From NCBI GenBank assembly GCA_015680685.1, contig MNCI01016028.1, positions 429,278 through 493,277 on the forward strand: a stretch of 64,000 nucleotides of DNA, written 5' to 3'. This document shows positions 46,382 to 57,564 of this stretch, in pieces. The position numbers and the translations under genes were made by a program. Below the pieces are notes generated by a model. The model searched no databases. It worked only from the letters and a program-made list of their open reading frames with translations, and had not been told where the DNA came from. Origin of the DNA: Gnetum montanum (Eukaryota; Streptophyta; Gnetopsida; Gnetales; Gnetaceae). Numbering within the stretch: position 1 is the stretch's first letter; the number at the start of each line of letters is the position of its first letter.

Positions 46382-47277
46382 TGATGAGTCGCGATATCAA
46401 ACCCCCAATATCGGATCCCTGATATTAGACCCTCAATATCGAGTACTCAATATCAGAGGTACCAAAGCAATATTGGACATGTGATATCAGACCCTCAATA
46501 TCAGGTACTCAATATCAGAGGTGCCATGCGATATTGAACATTGCAATATTAGAGGGCACTTGATTTTGCAATTGGTTTCTTAGTCCCTTAGCCAAACTCT
46601 TGCAATTTTTCCTTTCTAGAGTTAGAATTATTTCTGAGTGTTTGTAGTAGGAGTCATAAAGTGAATGGATCTTTATTGAAGCATTGTGTACCTAAGCAAA
46701 CCTTGTGTCTAGAAATAAAGATAAACTTTGTGATAAACCTTGCAACATTTAGAATAACTTAATTATTTCATTTAAATGTTATTTACCATTACTCACTACT
46801 CTTATTAGTTAATTAATGTTATTTTATTAAATTTTTAATTATCAATCAATTAGGACACTCAATATGCCCACTTTGAGCATATGTGGAACACTTGGTAACC
46901 TAGTAACGACTAGCGTTTGATAATCCCAGTAGTGTTACACTAGTTCAAGATGTGTCTAGCAAGTGGGAATGGATACTAGTGTTAGAACTAGTTAGAGCAT
47001 AGTTGATTAGTGAAATTAAATTAGTTAACTCAATTATTTTATTTCTCCATTTCAAGCATTAGGACTTAAAAAATTAAAAAAAACATAAAAATCATACACA
47101 TCAAGTTTACTTAACCATAAAATTGTGCCATACAAGTAAGCTTGGGAAGACAACGATCGCAGTACCCATCCTTGTTCTATGTAATCATATAAGTACTTAA
47201 TCCTTGGAGTTCAACTGGATCGCGCATGAACACTCATATTCATATGGTTGGGCGTAGGGGTACCTCGCCACTCATCA
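46382..47277 (+). repeat. 3' LTR of element C, with U3 expansion and TATA loss
   Basis: Starts TGATGAGTCGCG and ends CGCCACTCATCA. U3 has eleven RATATY motifs against five in the 5' LTR. This is partly through a 62-bp tandem duplication (46421-46482, 46483-46543). The segment holding TATAAATAA in the 5' LTR is missing here: sequence passes from AATATTAG directly to AGGGCACTTG near 46551. Confidence 0.92.
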
Positions 47278-47597
47278 CTAGGCTTTATGACACTTCTTTT
47301 GTAACTCTTGTTCATTACCGAATCTTGAGAATTATTTCTTCTAATCAATTATCTTTGATATTTTGAATGTTCTATTTTATTATCTTCAATAAATTTATCA
47401 TTTTTGAATTTTATTTTATGAAATAATTCATTCACAAAAACATACCTTATCTTTTCTTTTGAAGGAGAATTTGGATTGAGATATTCTTTCCCTTTCAGAC
47501 TTGAAATTAAGGACTTTGACATTTAAATTTTTGAACTTGTTTGAGCATATGATTCAAGATAATAAATTTTATATGGCATCTTCTTCAACTTGGCAAT
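47278..47597 (-). pseudogene. Internal fragment of element E between C and D
   Basis: The minus strand continues from the protease side of E: IAKLKKMPYKIYYLES fits the segment after the copia protease (relatives read LIAKVKMTKNRMF). It is joined one base out of frame across the D insertion. A KGKEYLNPNSPSKE stretch could be a decayed integrase GGEYL segment, but this is weak. Flanks: CTAGG on the C side, GCAAT (47593-47597) as D target copy. Confidence 0.5.
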
Positions 47598-48462
47598 TGA
47601 TGAGCGGTGAGGTATCCCTATGCTCAACCATACGAATACAAGCATCCATGCATGATCCGGTCGAATTCCAAGGACTAAGTGCTTATGCACCTTTGTGGAA
47701 CAAGGACGGGTTAGTCAATCGTTGTCTTCCCAAGCTTACTTGTATAGCACAATTGTATGGTTAAGTAAACTTGAGGTACATGATTTTTATAATTTTTATG
47801 TTTTTATGTCCTAATGCTACAAAGGGAGGAGAGAGATAACTAAGTAACTAAATTAATTTAACTACTCAAATATGCTTTAACTAGTCCTAACATCAGCATC
47901 CATTCTCACTTTCCGTACACATCCTAAACCAATGCAACACTATTGGAATTACTAAACGCTAATTGTTACTAGGTTACCAAGTGTTACACGCATGCTTGAA
48001 GTGGTCGTACTGAGTGTGCTTACTTAGGAGAGTTGTAGGGTGAGAGAGAGAACATTAATTAACTAAGGAAATCATTGAGTAATAGTAATTAACATTAATT
48101 AATCTATTCTAAATGCTACAAGGTTTATCACAAAGCTCATCTTTATTTTCGTATACAAGGTATGCTCAAGTACACAATGCTCGAATAAAGATCTATTCAC
48201 TTTATGACTCCTACTATGGGCATGCAGAAATAATTCTAACTCTAAGAGGATGAAAAGGCAAGAGTTTGGGTAAGGGTCTAACTAATCTATTACCAAACCA
48301 AGTGCACCCACCTCTTATTTATAGGCAACGAGGCAGGTCCCAATATCAAATGCCCAATATCGCGTGGAAGGCTCCAATATCATGGACCTGATATTGTGGA
48401 TGCGATATTAAGGTCCCGATATCTTGGATGCGATATTATGGTCCCAATATTGTGTTTCATCA
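47598..48462 (-). repeat. 3' LTR of element D
   Basis: Plus strand starts TGATGAGCGGTG and ends GTTTCATCA. Eight RATATY motifs lie in U3 (48338-48450). The TATA box reads TATAAATAAG on the minus strand near 48316-48325. It is longer than the 5' LTR, mainly through the U3 array. Confidence 0.92.
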
Positions 48463-49634
48463 TACCCTCACAACTAAATCAAAACTCATCCTTGAGTTCC
48501 TTACAAAATATTGGAAAGGTATGGAATTATTAACTGAATGACAACTGACAGTGGAACGGGGTGACAGACTCAAAGTGCCTGGTGAACGGATCTAAAAGCA
48601 TATTACAACATTGGTGTTCATGCCCATTGTGGTAAACACCGTACATATATGACATTCAAACTCTTATTTGAAAGCTTGAAGAAAAAGAAAAGAAAATGAG
48701 GTGCATTGCTACCGATGTCGAGATTGCACCTTCCATTGTTTACACATAGCCACACGACCAAACTTGTTCCTTTCGTAAACACTCTAGCTCCAGTCCATCC
48801 CAAGTGCTCCCTCCTATCCTAGTTCATTGTTCATATGATCATCATCTACACACATAACATAGTCACAAATTAGCAAGGATATATAAACCACAATACAATT
48901 GATACCTTGCCTCGATATAAAGCACATTGGCTGACTTGTGGTTATGGCAAATATTGGATTAGAGGTTTATTACTGGTGACTACCTGAGGTGTAGGGGTGA
49001 AAAAAGTAGTAGAATGGAAATTTGTGATAGGGCCCCCATGACTAAGAGTGAACCTTTGGTAGCAATAAGATGGAAAAAAATAGAAGGAACAAGAAAGATG
49101 GAAAAAATAACAATGGCAATACCAATAAAATGGATGTCATGGATGGGGATGCAATGAGAAATTGCTAATTGCAAGAAATTTTTAAGAAAAATAATTTAAT
49201 AATTGGACCATAAAGGGATGTCAATGGGTCCTCCCCAAAGCAAGCTCATGCCTTTTATGCCCTAATAAATCCACAAATGAAAGAGTCTGTAGGCTCTAGA
49301 AATGACACATGGAACAAGGGTTAAAACCTTACCCATAAGAATTTACCAAGGAAAAACAATGCATCAACAAAAATATAGACTAATCATAAAAATGGCAATG
49401 AGATGGAAAATGAGAAGAAAGATGGAGAGGAGAAGATGGAATGAAATCCCAAGAGCAAGGTTGTGTAAAGTCCCTTGTGTATTTTATGGTTAAGGTGACT
49501 AAGTAGAACTCATTCCAAATCTGGACTCAAACCAACTACATCTAGTGACCTCGCATTAATACACTTGACCAATCCATCCTCTTAAAGTAAAACAATGCTT
49601 CACCCAAAGAGTCACCACCATTCCAAGGAGAGCG

Positions 49635-49760
49635 AGATGGAGAAGCAGGAAGTAAGAAAGGGCCTTAGTTAGAGGGAACCTTCAGGCATGGATAACATGT
49701 CTTTCCAATGCCATAACCAGTTCTTGTAGCCCCATATTTCTTTATTATGTCTAAGGGGTG
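49635..49760 (-). other. Conserved post-pol noncoding block (copy in D)
   Basis: Minus strand: GCACACCCCTTAGACATAAT, GGGGCTACAAGAACTGG, GGAAAGACATGTTATCCATG, CCTGAAGG and TTCCCTCTAACTAAGGCCC. Collinear with A, B and C. Confidence 0.75.
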
Positions 49761-50254
49761 TGCTTTGAATTTCCACTTTTTTTATGTGAGAACCACACCA
49801 TGAAAATACTTATTATTATTATTATTTCACTCAACTTCCTGATAGTATGTCAATGGCAAAATGGTAGAAAACCCATGAAAAGCATCCAAGTACCCAAGAG
49901 AATAGCTAGCACAAGTGTGTCAAATTCCCTTGAACTCACACCCTTTTCAACCATTGACTCCTTCCTTGGTTTGAAGAATACCAAGCCATCAATTCATTAA
50001 CAAGTTTACTTAGAAAAAGGAACAATACAGTTCCAAGCCAAGGGAGACCATAGAGTTCAATGGATGAATGGATGGTGTGGATTCATTGCCTATTTTTTCA
50101 AAAGAACCATATCTTAGTATCAACATTAAAAATCAAAGGCAAAAACCAAAAATTAGTAATCAACATTATTATAATACATTCCACCATCATGAGCACTTAT
50201 TGTAAGACAAATAAAAGTAAACCAAACAATGAAATAGTAAAATTGTAAATGATG

Positions 50255-50340
50255 GTATAAAACAAAAATAAGTAAATTTGAAAAATGTGCAAAACAAAAA
50301 TGTGTAGAACAAAAATGGGTAAAACAAAAATACAAAAGAA
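50255..50340 (-). repeat. T-rich TTTTGTTTTACACA-type array (D)
   Basis: About five degenerate units of AAAACAAAAATGTGTA-like sequence on the plus strand. Same position as in B and C. Confidence 0.65.
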
Positions 50341-50369
50341 ACTAAGGGCTAAGAATGATTAGCATTGGT

Positions 50370-50391
50370 GGCCCTCTCCCCCATGACTAAG
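50370..50391 (-). other. PPT-like block after pol in D
   Basis: Minus strand TTAGTCATGGGGGAGAGGGC is the most purine-rich version of the block found after pol in B, C and F. It resembles a polypurine tract more than the decayed one at the D 3' LTR. Confidence 0.55.
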
Positions 50392-50399
50392 TTGAAGGA

Positions 50400-51720
50400 A
50401 GGAGATCTGAAATAGTGAGCAGGGTTGTCCACCAACAAAGGTAGCATTGGTACTAGCTATTGTAGGCTCATGGAAAGGTTTGGTTTATTGGATGTTGATC
50501 AAAAATTTCTTATCTGGGCTCTCAGGTTTGTAAATCATCATGGCCCTTGAAGAAAAAGTTGCATGAATAATATAAGATCCTTCCCATAGCATTTGAAATT
50601 TGGTTTTTTGTGGCACATGTGTGGGATTCTAGTAGAGAACCTTATCTCCTAGTTAATATTTAAGTTTTCTAATCCTTAGGTCATGACAGGGTGCAATGGT
50701 TATTGAAGGTCTTGTGCAATTTGTTAGATGACAAGCTAATCAATTCTCATCTTGCAAGTTAAGGGTCATTAACCATTCTTTTTGTGCTAGATCAAGGTTA
50801 AGGTTGAGATCACACACCATAGATAGCATATAGAGTTCTACTTGAATGGGAAGCATTGGAAGTTTTCCGTACACTAACTCATAGGGAGAGTAGCCTATAG
50901 GGAGTTTCCATGTGGAGCGGTATGCCCAAAGAGCATCATTTATTTTGGTGCTCCAATCTCACCTATACTTGCTAATAGTTCTTATCAATATTTTTGTAAT
51001 CTCCCTATTGGTGACTTTGACTTGACCATTTTCTTGGGGGTGATATGGTGTAGTTAGTTTATGTTCCACTCCTAAGCATTGCCTCAACTTTCGAAAAGTC
51101 ACACCTATAAAATGTGTACCATTGTCAAAAATAAGTGCACAAGGCACACCAAACGTATTCATGATTTATTATTAAACAAATTGTGCAGCTGTAGATGATG
51201 TAAAATCCTTAATAGTGGCTACTTCTACCCATTTTGTCAAGTAGTCAATGGTAATAATGATGTAGGCTTTTCGATTGGACATTGGTGTAATAGGCCCCAT
51301 AAAATCAATTCTCCATATGTCCAAGGGTTCTAAAGGTTAAATACATTGTTGTGGATCCTCCATTCTAGTAGTCATTTCCCCATCACGTTGACAGTGCTCA
51401 CAAGATTGGACGAAATGATGGGCATCTTGAAACAATGTAGGCCAATAATATCCTGCAAGCAGGATTTTAATGGTTGTTCATCTCCCAGCATAATGACCCC
51501 CACAAGAACCCTCATGAGCATCTTAGACAACTCACAGTTGATTTATATTGAGAACGCACCATCAAACGAAGCCATTAGAACATACTTTATAAAGCTTCCC
51601 ATTGATTTCCATAAAATACTTGGCTCAGTGAAGAAACTATTGTTTCTTTTTAGCATCTAACTCTTGTGGTGTTTGTTGTGTAAGGAGATAGGTGAGAATA
51701 CTACTATACCAGTTTGTCTC
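50400..51720 (-). pseudogene. Integrase relic of element D
   Basis: Zinc domain HEGSCGGHYAGR ... SCEHCQRDGEM, then core LDIWRIDFMGPITPMSNRKA, LIFDNGTHFIGVTF and TPYHPQENGQVKV. All three D-D-E residues are present, unlike C and B. The C-terminal part has SPYELVYGKLPMLPIQVELY, LGDKVLY and AMMIYKPESPDKKFLINI. Stops and at least one frameshift make it inactive as read. Confidence 0.88.
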
Positions 51721-52310
51721 CATGGTCAATTGATTAGTTACTACACCTACAAAGAGCAGTTCATTAGGGAAATGATCAAAAATTGGATACTCATCCTCTT
51801 TGTTATCCCATCGTAACCGAGATAAATGATTAGCAACAACATTCTTGATGCCCATACGATCGATCATCGTAAGATCAAACTCTTGTAAGATCACTATCCA
51901 TCGTATGATGTAAGGGCTCACCATTGGTTTATTCATTAGGAACCGTATTGCACTATGATCCATATGTACACATACCTTATAACCCAATACATAGTGCCTA
52001 AATTTTTCTACTGCAAACACTATAGCCATTAACCCTTTCTTTGTTGTGGTTTAGTTAAGTTATGCACTATCAATACTCCTAATTGCATAGTGGATGTAAT
52101 AAGGATGTTTTTGGCCATCTAATTATGTAAGTGTAGCTCCTAACTCAAATTTGGATGTGTCAGTCATTATGTGGAATGGTCTGGACCAATCAGGAGCTTG
52201 TAGGATAGGTGTTTCTATGAGCTTCTATTTTAACGTTTGGAAAGCTAATTCACATTCCCTGGTCCATTTGAAAGGTACGTCCTTTTTCGTTAGTTCAACC
52301 AATGATTTTG
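51637..52310 (-). pseudogene. RNase H relic of element D
   Basis: A 130-residue open stretch (51637-52029) covers AVEKFRHYVLGYKVCVHMDH, AIRFLMNKPMVSPYIIRW and KNVVANHLSRLRWDNKEDEY. In the last the usual D of VADHL reads N. Upstream, PFHIMTDTSKFELGATLT keeps the first Asp. Ends at FPNELLFVGVV before integrase. Confidence 0.88.
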
Positions 52311-53060
52311 CAACCTTTGAAAAGTTCTAAATAAAGCATCTATAATCGCTAGTGTGTCCAAGGAATGATCAAATATCTTTTACAGTTTCAGGTTGATGGG
52401 TAATTCCTTGGATAACTTTGATCTTTTCGAGGTCTACCTCTATCCCTGTTTGCAAAATCTTATGCCCTAATACGATGCCTTCTTGAACCATTAAATGGAT
52501 TTTTTGCCAATTAAGCCTTAAACTAGTTTCTATACATCATTTTAGTACTATCTCTAACCAGTCCAAGGCTTGATCAAAGTTCACTCCATAGGTGGAGAAG
52601 TCATCCATGAAGACCTCCACACCATTTCCTATCTGCTGCTGGAATATGCTTAGAACTAATCATTGAAACATTGTATGGGCATTGCAGAAGCCAAACAACA
52701 TTTGTTTGTATGAAAATGTTCCCCATGGACTAGTGAACATAGTCTTGGCTTGGTCTTCTAGGGCTATTTGTATTTGGTTGTACCCTCTGTACCCATCCAA
52801 AAAACTATAGTAGTGATGCCCTACAATGGTATCTAAGACTTGGTTGACGAATGGCAACAGAAAGTAGTCTTTGAATGTTGCCATATTCAGTAGCCTAAAA
52901 TCTATGCACATCCTCCATTTACCTTCCTTTCTAGGCACAATAACTAAGAGACTAACCCATTCACTATCAACAATGGGGTATATGAACCCAACTTTTAGAA
53001 GTTGTTCGATTTCTTCCTTAACCACTTGCTTAAGCTTTGGGTTAAGTCACCTCTACGGTT
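52311..53060 (-). pseudogene. Reverse transcriptase relic of element D
   Basis: VVKEEIEQLLKVGFIYPIVD, WRMCIDFRLLNMATFKDYF, LDGYRGYNQIQIALEDQAK, FGFCNAHTMFQ. The catalytic box VFMDDFSTYG (MDD at 52600-52608) is intact, unlike C (MDH) and B (MNN). IVLGHKILQTGIEVD follows. The fingers-palm part is open for 121 residues (52660-53025); a stop follows FQ. Confidence 0.9.
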
Positions 53061-53580
53061 GTCCTCGAGGCTTCATGGAGGGGTCAGTATAAACTCTATG
53101 TTGGCATATCCTAGGATCTATTCTTGTTAATTCAGGATATGACCAAGTAAAGGATTTCAACCATTTATTTATTACCTTCAGTAGTCTTTCTTTTTGTTGA
53201 GTAGCAAGCTTAGTATTAATAATTACCAATTTTTCATTCTTGAGAAACGTGTTTTCCATACCAATGGGAAATGGTTTTAACTCAATGGGCTCCTACTTAA
53301 ACTTATTAGGGATTTCCAACTTCCCCCAATTGATATTTTCAATGTCAAGACTTGGAAGTTGGCAATGGACTTGCTCTAATGTGTCTATGCTATCTATGTA
53401 AGTGCAAGTCCAACCCTCAGTTGGTTCCATGCATATAGTCGAACTACTCTCTTCATTAGTTGTTAGCCACTGGGTGCTTGCTTGTCTTGTGGCTACTGCA
53501 TATAAGCATCTTTGTATATTAGTCACTTGTACACACTGATTGCATGCAGGCAATGTTAAACATTGTACAAACCATGACTT
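53061..53580 (-). pseudogene. Protease-RT linker of element D
   Basis: Well preserved: ASTQWLTTNEESSS and WGKLEIPNKFK, then a 68-residue open stretch with NEKLVIINTKLATQQKERLL and PRICQHRVYTDPSMKP. Family-conserved; no catalytic motif. Confidence 0.65.
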
Positions 53581-53990
53581 CTACACACAATTACACCTTG
53601 TGTCATTGTATGCGATGCATGGACCTTTCTTCTTCTCGATCTTTCCAAACATATTTTTCTTTGATATTTCTAGGGAAAGATCATGAATTCCTAGGCATGC
53701 ATCAATTTTTCTTAGCCATGCTCTTCCCATTATGATTGGGAAGTCCCCCATACCATTGTTCACTTGAATCACTAAGAAGTCAGCTGGATACAACCATCCA
53801 CAAACAATGGTGATAATGTCCCCCACTAGTCCTAATGGGATAGTGATGGATTGGTTAGCCAACTCTAAATGAATGTTACTCTTTTTTAATAGAGGTAGGT
53901 TCCAGGCCTTGTACATTTCTTGGGAAATTAAGTTGATCTAAGAACCTGAATCCAAAAGTTCTTTGCACGGCTCATTCCCAATGATCTATA
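53581..53990 (-). pseudogene. Protease relic of element D
   Basis: The active site LLDSGSxINLISQEMYKAW keeps D-S-G, with a stop two residues after it. A 111-residue open part follows: LANQSITIPLGLVGDIITIV, YPADFLVIQVNNGMGDFPII, GRAWLRKIDACLGIHDLSLE. Confidence 0.85.
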
Positions 53991-54209
53991 GATATATAAG
54001 AGAACTCCCAAGATCAGAGAATTTCCTAGGAAGATTGCCAGCATTTATCCAATCGGTGACAACATGAGTTAACATGACTATATGCGTTGGGTGCAATGTT
54101 TGGTCTGAAGGGAGCTCCAAAGTTTTAATTGGTAATGAGGCATCTAAGGGGTTAGTTGCTTGTGGTTGCAAGGACTTAGTTAGACTATTGGTTCTAAAGA
54201 AAGGTATTT

Positions 54210-56601
54210 TCTTCATGCACTTGTTATAATCAATAGTAGATTAAGAGTTAATAGCCCTTGTACCATTATGTTGCTGCGGTTGGGCAGGGAGCTCACCCTG
54301 CATTGCTGGAGTAGGTGGTAATGGAGATATGGGTGGAAGAGATGTAGTTGAATGAGAAGGATAGTATGTTTGTGAAACATCACTCCTAGGAGAAGAAGTC
54401 CTAAAATACTCATGGGCTTGGTGTTAAGGTTGAGGAGTGATGTAACTAGTAGAGTCACGTGGAGAGATTGGCTGCTGCACGTAATATCCATACGGGTCAG
54501 GTTGACAGTAAGGATACTGTTGCCATGGTGGTGGCATTCCCCATGATTGTGGATGCTACCATTGTTAATATTGCTCAATTGGTTGTGGTGGAGTTCCACT
54601 TGGATAATACATTAAGGGTTGGTGGAACTATCTTGGGTTGCCTTGAGGATAAGGTAACCTTCAAGGTGTTTGCCTTCTGTTCAATCATGGGTTAAGTGCA
54701 TACACCCTAGACTCCTATAGATGTAAGATTATAGGGCAACATCCCTTAGGATGGTCATATTGGCATATCTCACATCCACTATCATTATCTGTATCTGAAT
54801 CCACAACCTCTTCGATGATGGCAACTTTGCCCTTACCTTTGTTACGTGCATATTTAGTTTCTCTCTTTTCACGATCACTACCTTGCTCTCTAGACTCCTC
54901 TACTATTTTGAGAATGGTTTGAAATCTATTATCTAGGAAGTCCCACATTTGGTCTAACATTGCTAATACTTCCGATGCCAACTTTTGAATAGGCAAAGTT
55001 TTCCTATTCACCATCTCTTCAAGTAGTGACTCTCCTTCATCCTCACAAAATCTTACTCCCTTCTTTCGAAGGGAAGGATATCTATTATATTCCTCCACAA
55101 TCTCTCTTTTCCTTAGCTCACCTTCCTCTTTAGCAACTTGCTCCAATAATCTCTATACTTGATGGGCCCTAAGCTCAGATAGTATTCCTTAGCCATAAGT
55201 CCCAAGGATTCTTCATGTTTCACGCCTAAGCCCATCTACAAGATGGCATAGTTGATCCCTCTGCAAATAACCATGGCCAGGACAACAATGTAACAATTCT
55301 TAATATCGGCCCATGGCAACATCCAAGGGTTCATGTCCTCCTTGTTTCCATCCTTGGATTTTCTTTCGCAAGTTCAACACTCGGGAGTATGTTTGGTACT
55401 TATCATTAAAGAATTCTAACATGGTACTCCACCTATTAATGGATTTTGGTTCTAAGGACCAATACCAGCTCTCCACTTCCTTGACTAGTGTTCATGGGAA
55501 CAACTTTAGTTTTTTCCATTCATTTTCTATGTTTTGTAAGGCACATGCATCATGAAATTCTTGTAAATGATTTTGAGGATCAATATTGTATCCCCCTTCA
55601 AATTTTGGGATATTATTCATGTCTAATCTCTTGATCCTACTATCTTTTTCATACCTTGTTGGAAATATAACAACCTCAGTTATGTCTAGCATACTTCAAG
55701 TAGTGAGTAGGGGTTCATTGTGATCTTCTCGTCTATGGCATCTATGATGCCTATGTTGTTTCCTACTCTCCCTTCTTCTATGCTATGATTCTCTAGAATT
55801 CCCTCATCCCCTTTCTTGACTATTTCATCTATGACTTCCACCTTGCCTACCTTTATGCTCATGGTATTTTCCTTTATGATTGCATCCAGATCTTGAAGGA
55901 GAGGGTGAAAGAGAGGGTAAAGGTAAAGAAGAAGAAGGACCATCACCATGATGATGCCTGCTTCCATCTCTTCAATGGTCGCAGCCTTGATTGTGGTTAC
56001 AATTAGAATGTCCATCTTTATCATGTGTGTGTGTTCTTTTATCGAACCCTTTGTATTTGTTGGTATTAGAACCTGGGTTATGGATGGCTGAATGAAGGTT
56101 TTGAGACACAACCCCTTGACGAAAGTCAACAAGAGGAACATCATTTCATGGAAAACCTCCCGAGGCAGGTTCACCACCCTCATTTTCACTTAAGACATGT
56201 GGGACATCCTAGGACCACTTACCCTTCATGGATTCATGACATCTCTCCTATTGTAAATCCCTTTGACATTGTGCCTCCATGGGTCAATACTCTCTCGAGT
56301 CATGATCATGCACAACGTACTCTACCTGTAAGTGCTACATACCAATTCGTGTGAGATCATGAAGGAGCATGCCTGGGACTAAGTGATCGGGAGGTAACAC
56401 TATGTTACCTTCTAAATCACGCCAACGCAGTTGTTCATCCTAGTGGAGGATAAAGGTAAATTTTGGTATATACTCATTAGTATGAACATATACCACATGA
56501 AACTATTGAGGAACTGGTAGATTATCATGTGTACTATGCCTCTGATTATTCCCTATATTGGACCTAGGTGATGAAACACTCTCGTAGGAAGAAGGAGATA
56601 T
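54210..56601 (-). pseudogene. gag: gag relic of element D
   Basis: The start codon equivalent (56599-56601) reads ATA where C has ATG. The N-terminal domain has VVYVHTNEYIPKFTFILH. Capsid-like domain 55492-55692 and onward: MNNIPKFEGGYNIDPQNHLQ, EWKKLKLFP. A charged helix and knuckle form one open 143-residue frame (54715-55146) with KTLPIQKLASEVLAMLDQMW and CEICQYDHPKGC. A Pro/Gln/Tyr-rich C-terminal linker follows. Compared with C, fewer Gln codons have become stops. Confidence 0.87.
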
Positions 56602-56721
56602 GATTGTCTATTCAATGTGCAATATTCTTCTTTTTAATAATTATAAGATAACCAACCCTAAGGGTTCGTTCCAACAATGAGAAATATTTCCTAAGTTCTA
56701 ATTAGCACACAAACAACAAAG

Positions 56722-56739
56722 TTCCCGACAATAGCACCA
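56722..56739 (-). other. Primer binding site of element D
   Basis: Minus strand TGGTGCTATTGTCGGGAA, one base inside the 5' LTR. tRNA-Asp-type site. Confidence 0.78.
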
Positions 56740-56740
56740 A

Positions 56741-57564
56741 TGATGAGTGGCGAGGTATCCCTATGCTCAACCATATGATTATGAGCATCCATGCATGATC
56801 CAGTCGAATTCCAAGGACTAAGTGCTTATGCACCTTTGTGGAACAAGGATGGGTTAGTCAATTGTTGTCTTCCCAAGCTTACTTGTATAGCACAATTGTA
56901 TGGTTAAGTAAACTTGAGGTACATGATTTTTATAGTTTTTATGTTTTTATGTCCTAATGCTACAAAGGAAGGAGAGAGATAACTAAGTAACTAATTTAAT
57001 TTAACTACTCAAATATGCTTTAACTAGTCCTAACATCAACATCCATTCCCACTTGCCGTACACATCCTGAACCAGTGCAACACTACTGGGATTACCAAAC
57101 ACTAATCGTTACTGGGTTACCAAGCAGTACACGCATGCTCGAAGTGGTCATACTTGAGTGTGCTTACTTAGGAGAGTTGTAGGGTGAGAGTGAGAACATT
57201 AATTAACTAAGGAAAGCATTGACTAACAGTAATTAACATTAATTAATCTATTCTAAATTTTGCAAGGTTTATCACAAAGTTCATCTTTATTGCCGTATAC
57301 AAGGTATGCTCAAGTGCACAATGCTCAAATAAATATCTGTTCACTTTATGACTCCTACTGTGGGCATGCAGAAATAATTCTAACTCTAAGAGGGTGAAAA
57401 GGCAAGAGTTTGGGTAAGGGTCTAACTAATCTATTACCAAACCAAGTGCACCCACCTCCTATTTATAAGCAATGAGGCAGGTCCTGATATCGGATGCCCA
57501 ATTTCATGTGGAAGGTTCTGATATCGTGGATGTGATATCGCTGCCCCTATATCGCAATTCATTA
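56741..57564 (-). repeat. 5' LTR of element D
   Basis: Plus strand starts TGATGAGTGGCG and ends GCAATTCATTA. Four or five RATATY-like motifs in U3 (57485-57555). TATAAATAGG on the minus strand near 57461-57471. Followed by target copy GCAAT. Confidence 0.92.

Larger units (their letters stand above)
37275..47277 (+). mobile_element. Element C: complete 10.0-kb Ty3/gypsy (Athila/Tat-type) retrotransposon
   Basis: LTRs 37275-38097 and 46382-47277; primer site, gag, protease, RT, RNase H and integrase all in order on the plus strand; about 2 kb of noncoding sequence, without ORF3, before the polypurine tract. Flanks CTACA and CTAGG match at three of five bases, so the target duplication is only partly preserved. 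It lies in the body of E, in opposite orientation to both E and neighbour D. Confidence 0.92.
48463..50369 (-). other. Polypurine tract and 3' internal region of element D
   Basis: Begins with the decayed polypurine tract (minus TGTGAGGGTA, 48463-48472). The conserved TTAGTCATGGGGGCCC block (49029-49048), the post-pol conserved block (49635-49760) and a T-rich array (50255-50340) follow in the same order as C. No ORF3 is recognised; the small frames (for example 48618-48803, minus) share NxxHFLFFFFKL-type text with C but nothing known. Confidence 0.55.
47598..57564 (-). mobile_element. Element D: complete 10.0-kb Ty3/gypsy (Athila/Tat-type) retrotransposon
   Basis: LTRs 47598-48462 and 56741-57564, flanked by perfect target copies GCAAT (47593-47597 and 57565-57569). 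The minus strand carries primer site, gag, protease, RT, RNase H and integrase, then about 1.9 kb of noncoding sequence without ORF3. D is the closest relative of C and lies in opposite orientation 320 bp away. It has the longest open segments and the best kept catalytic residues of the pol copies here, but still many stops. Confidence 0.95.
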
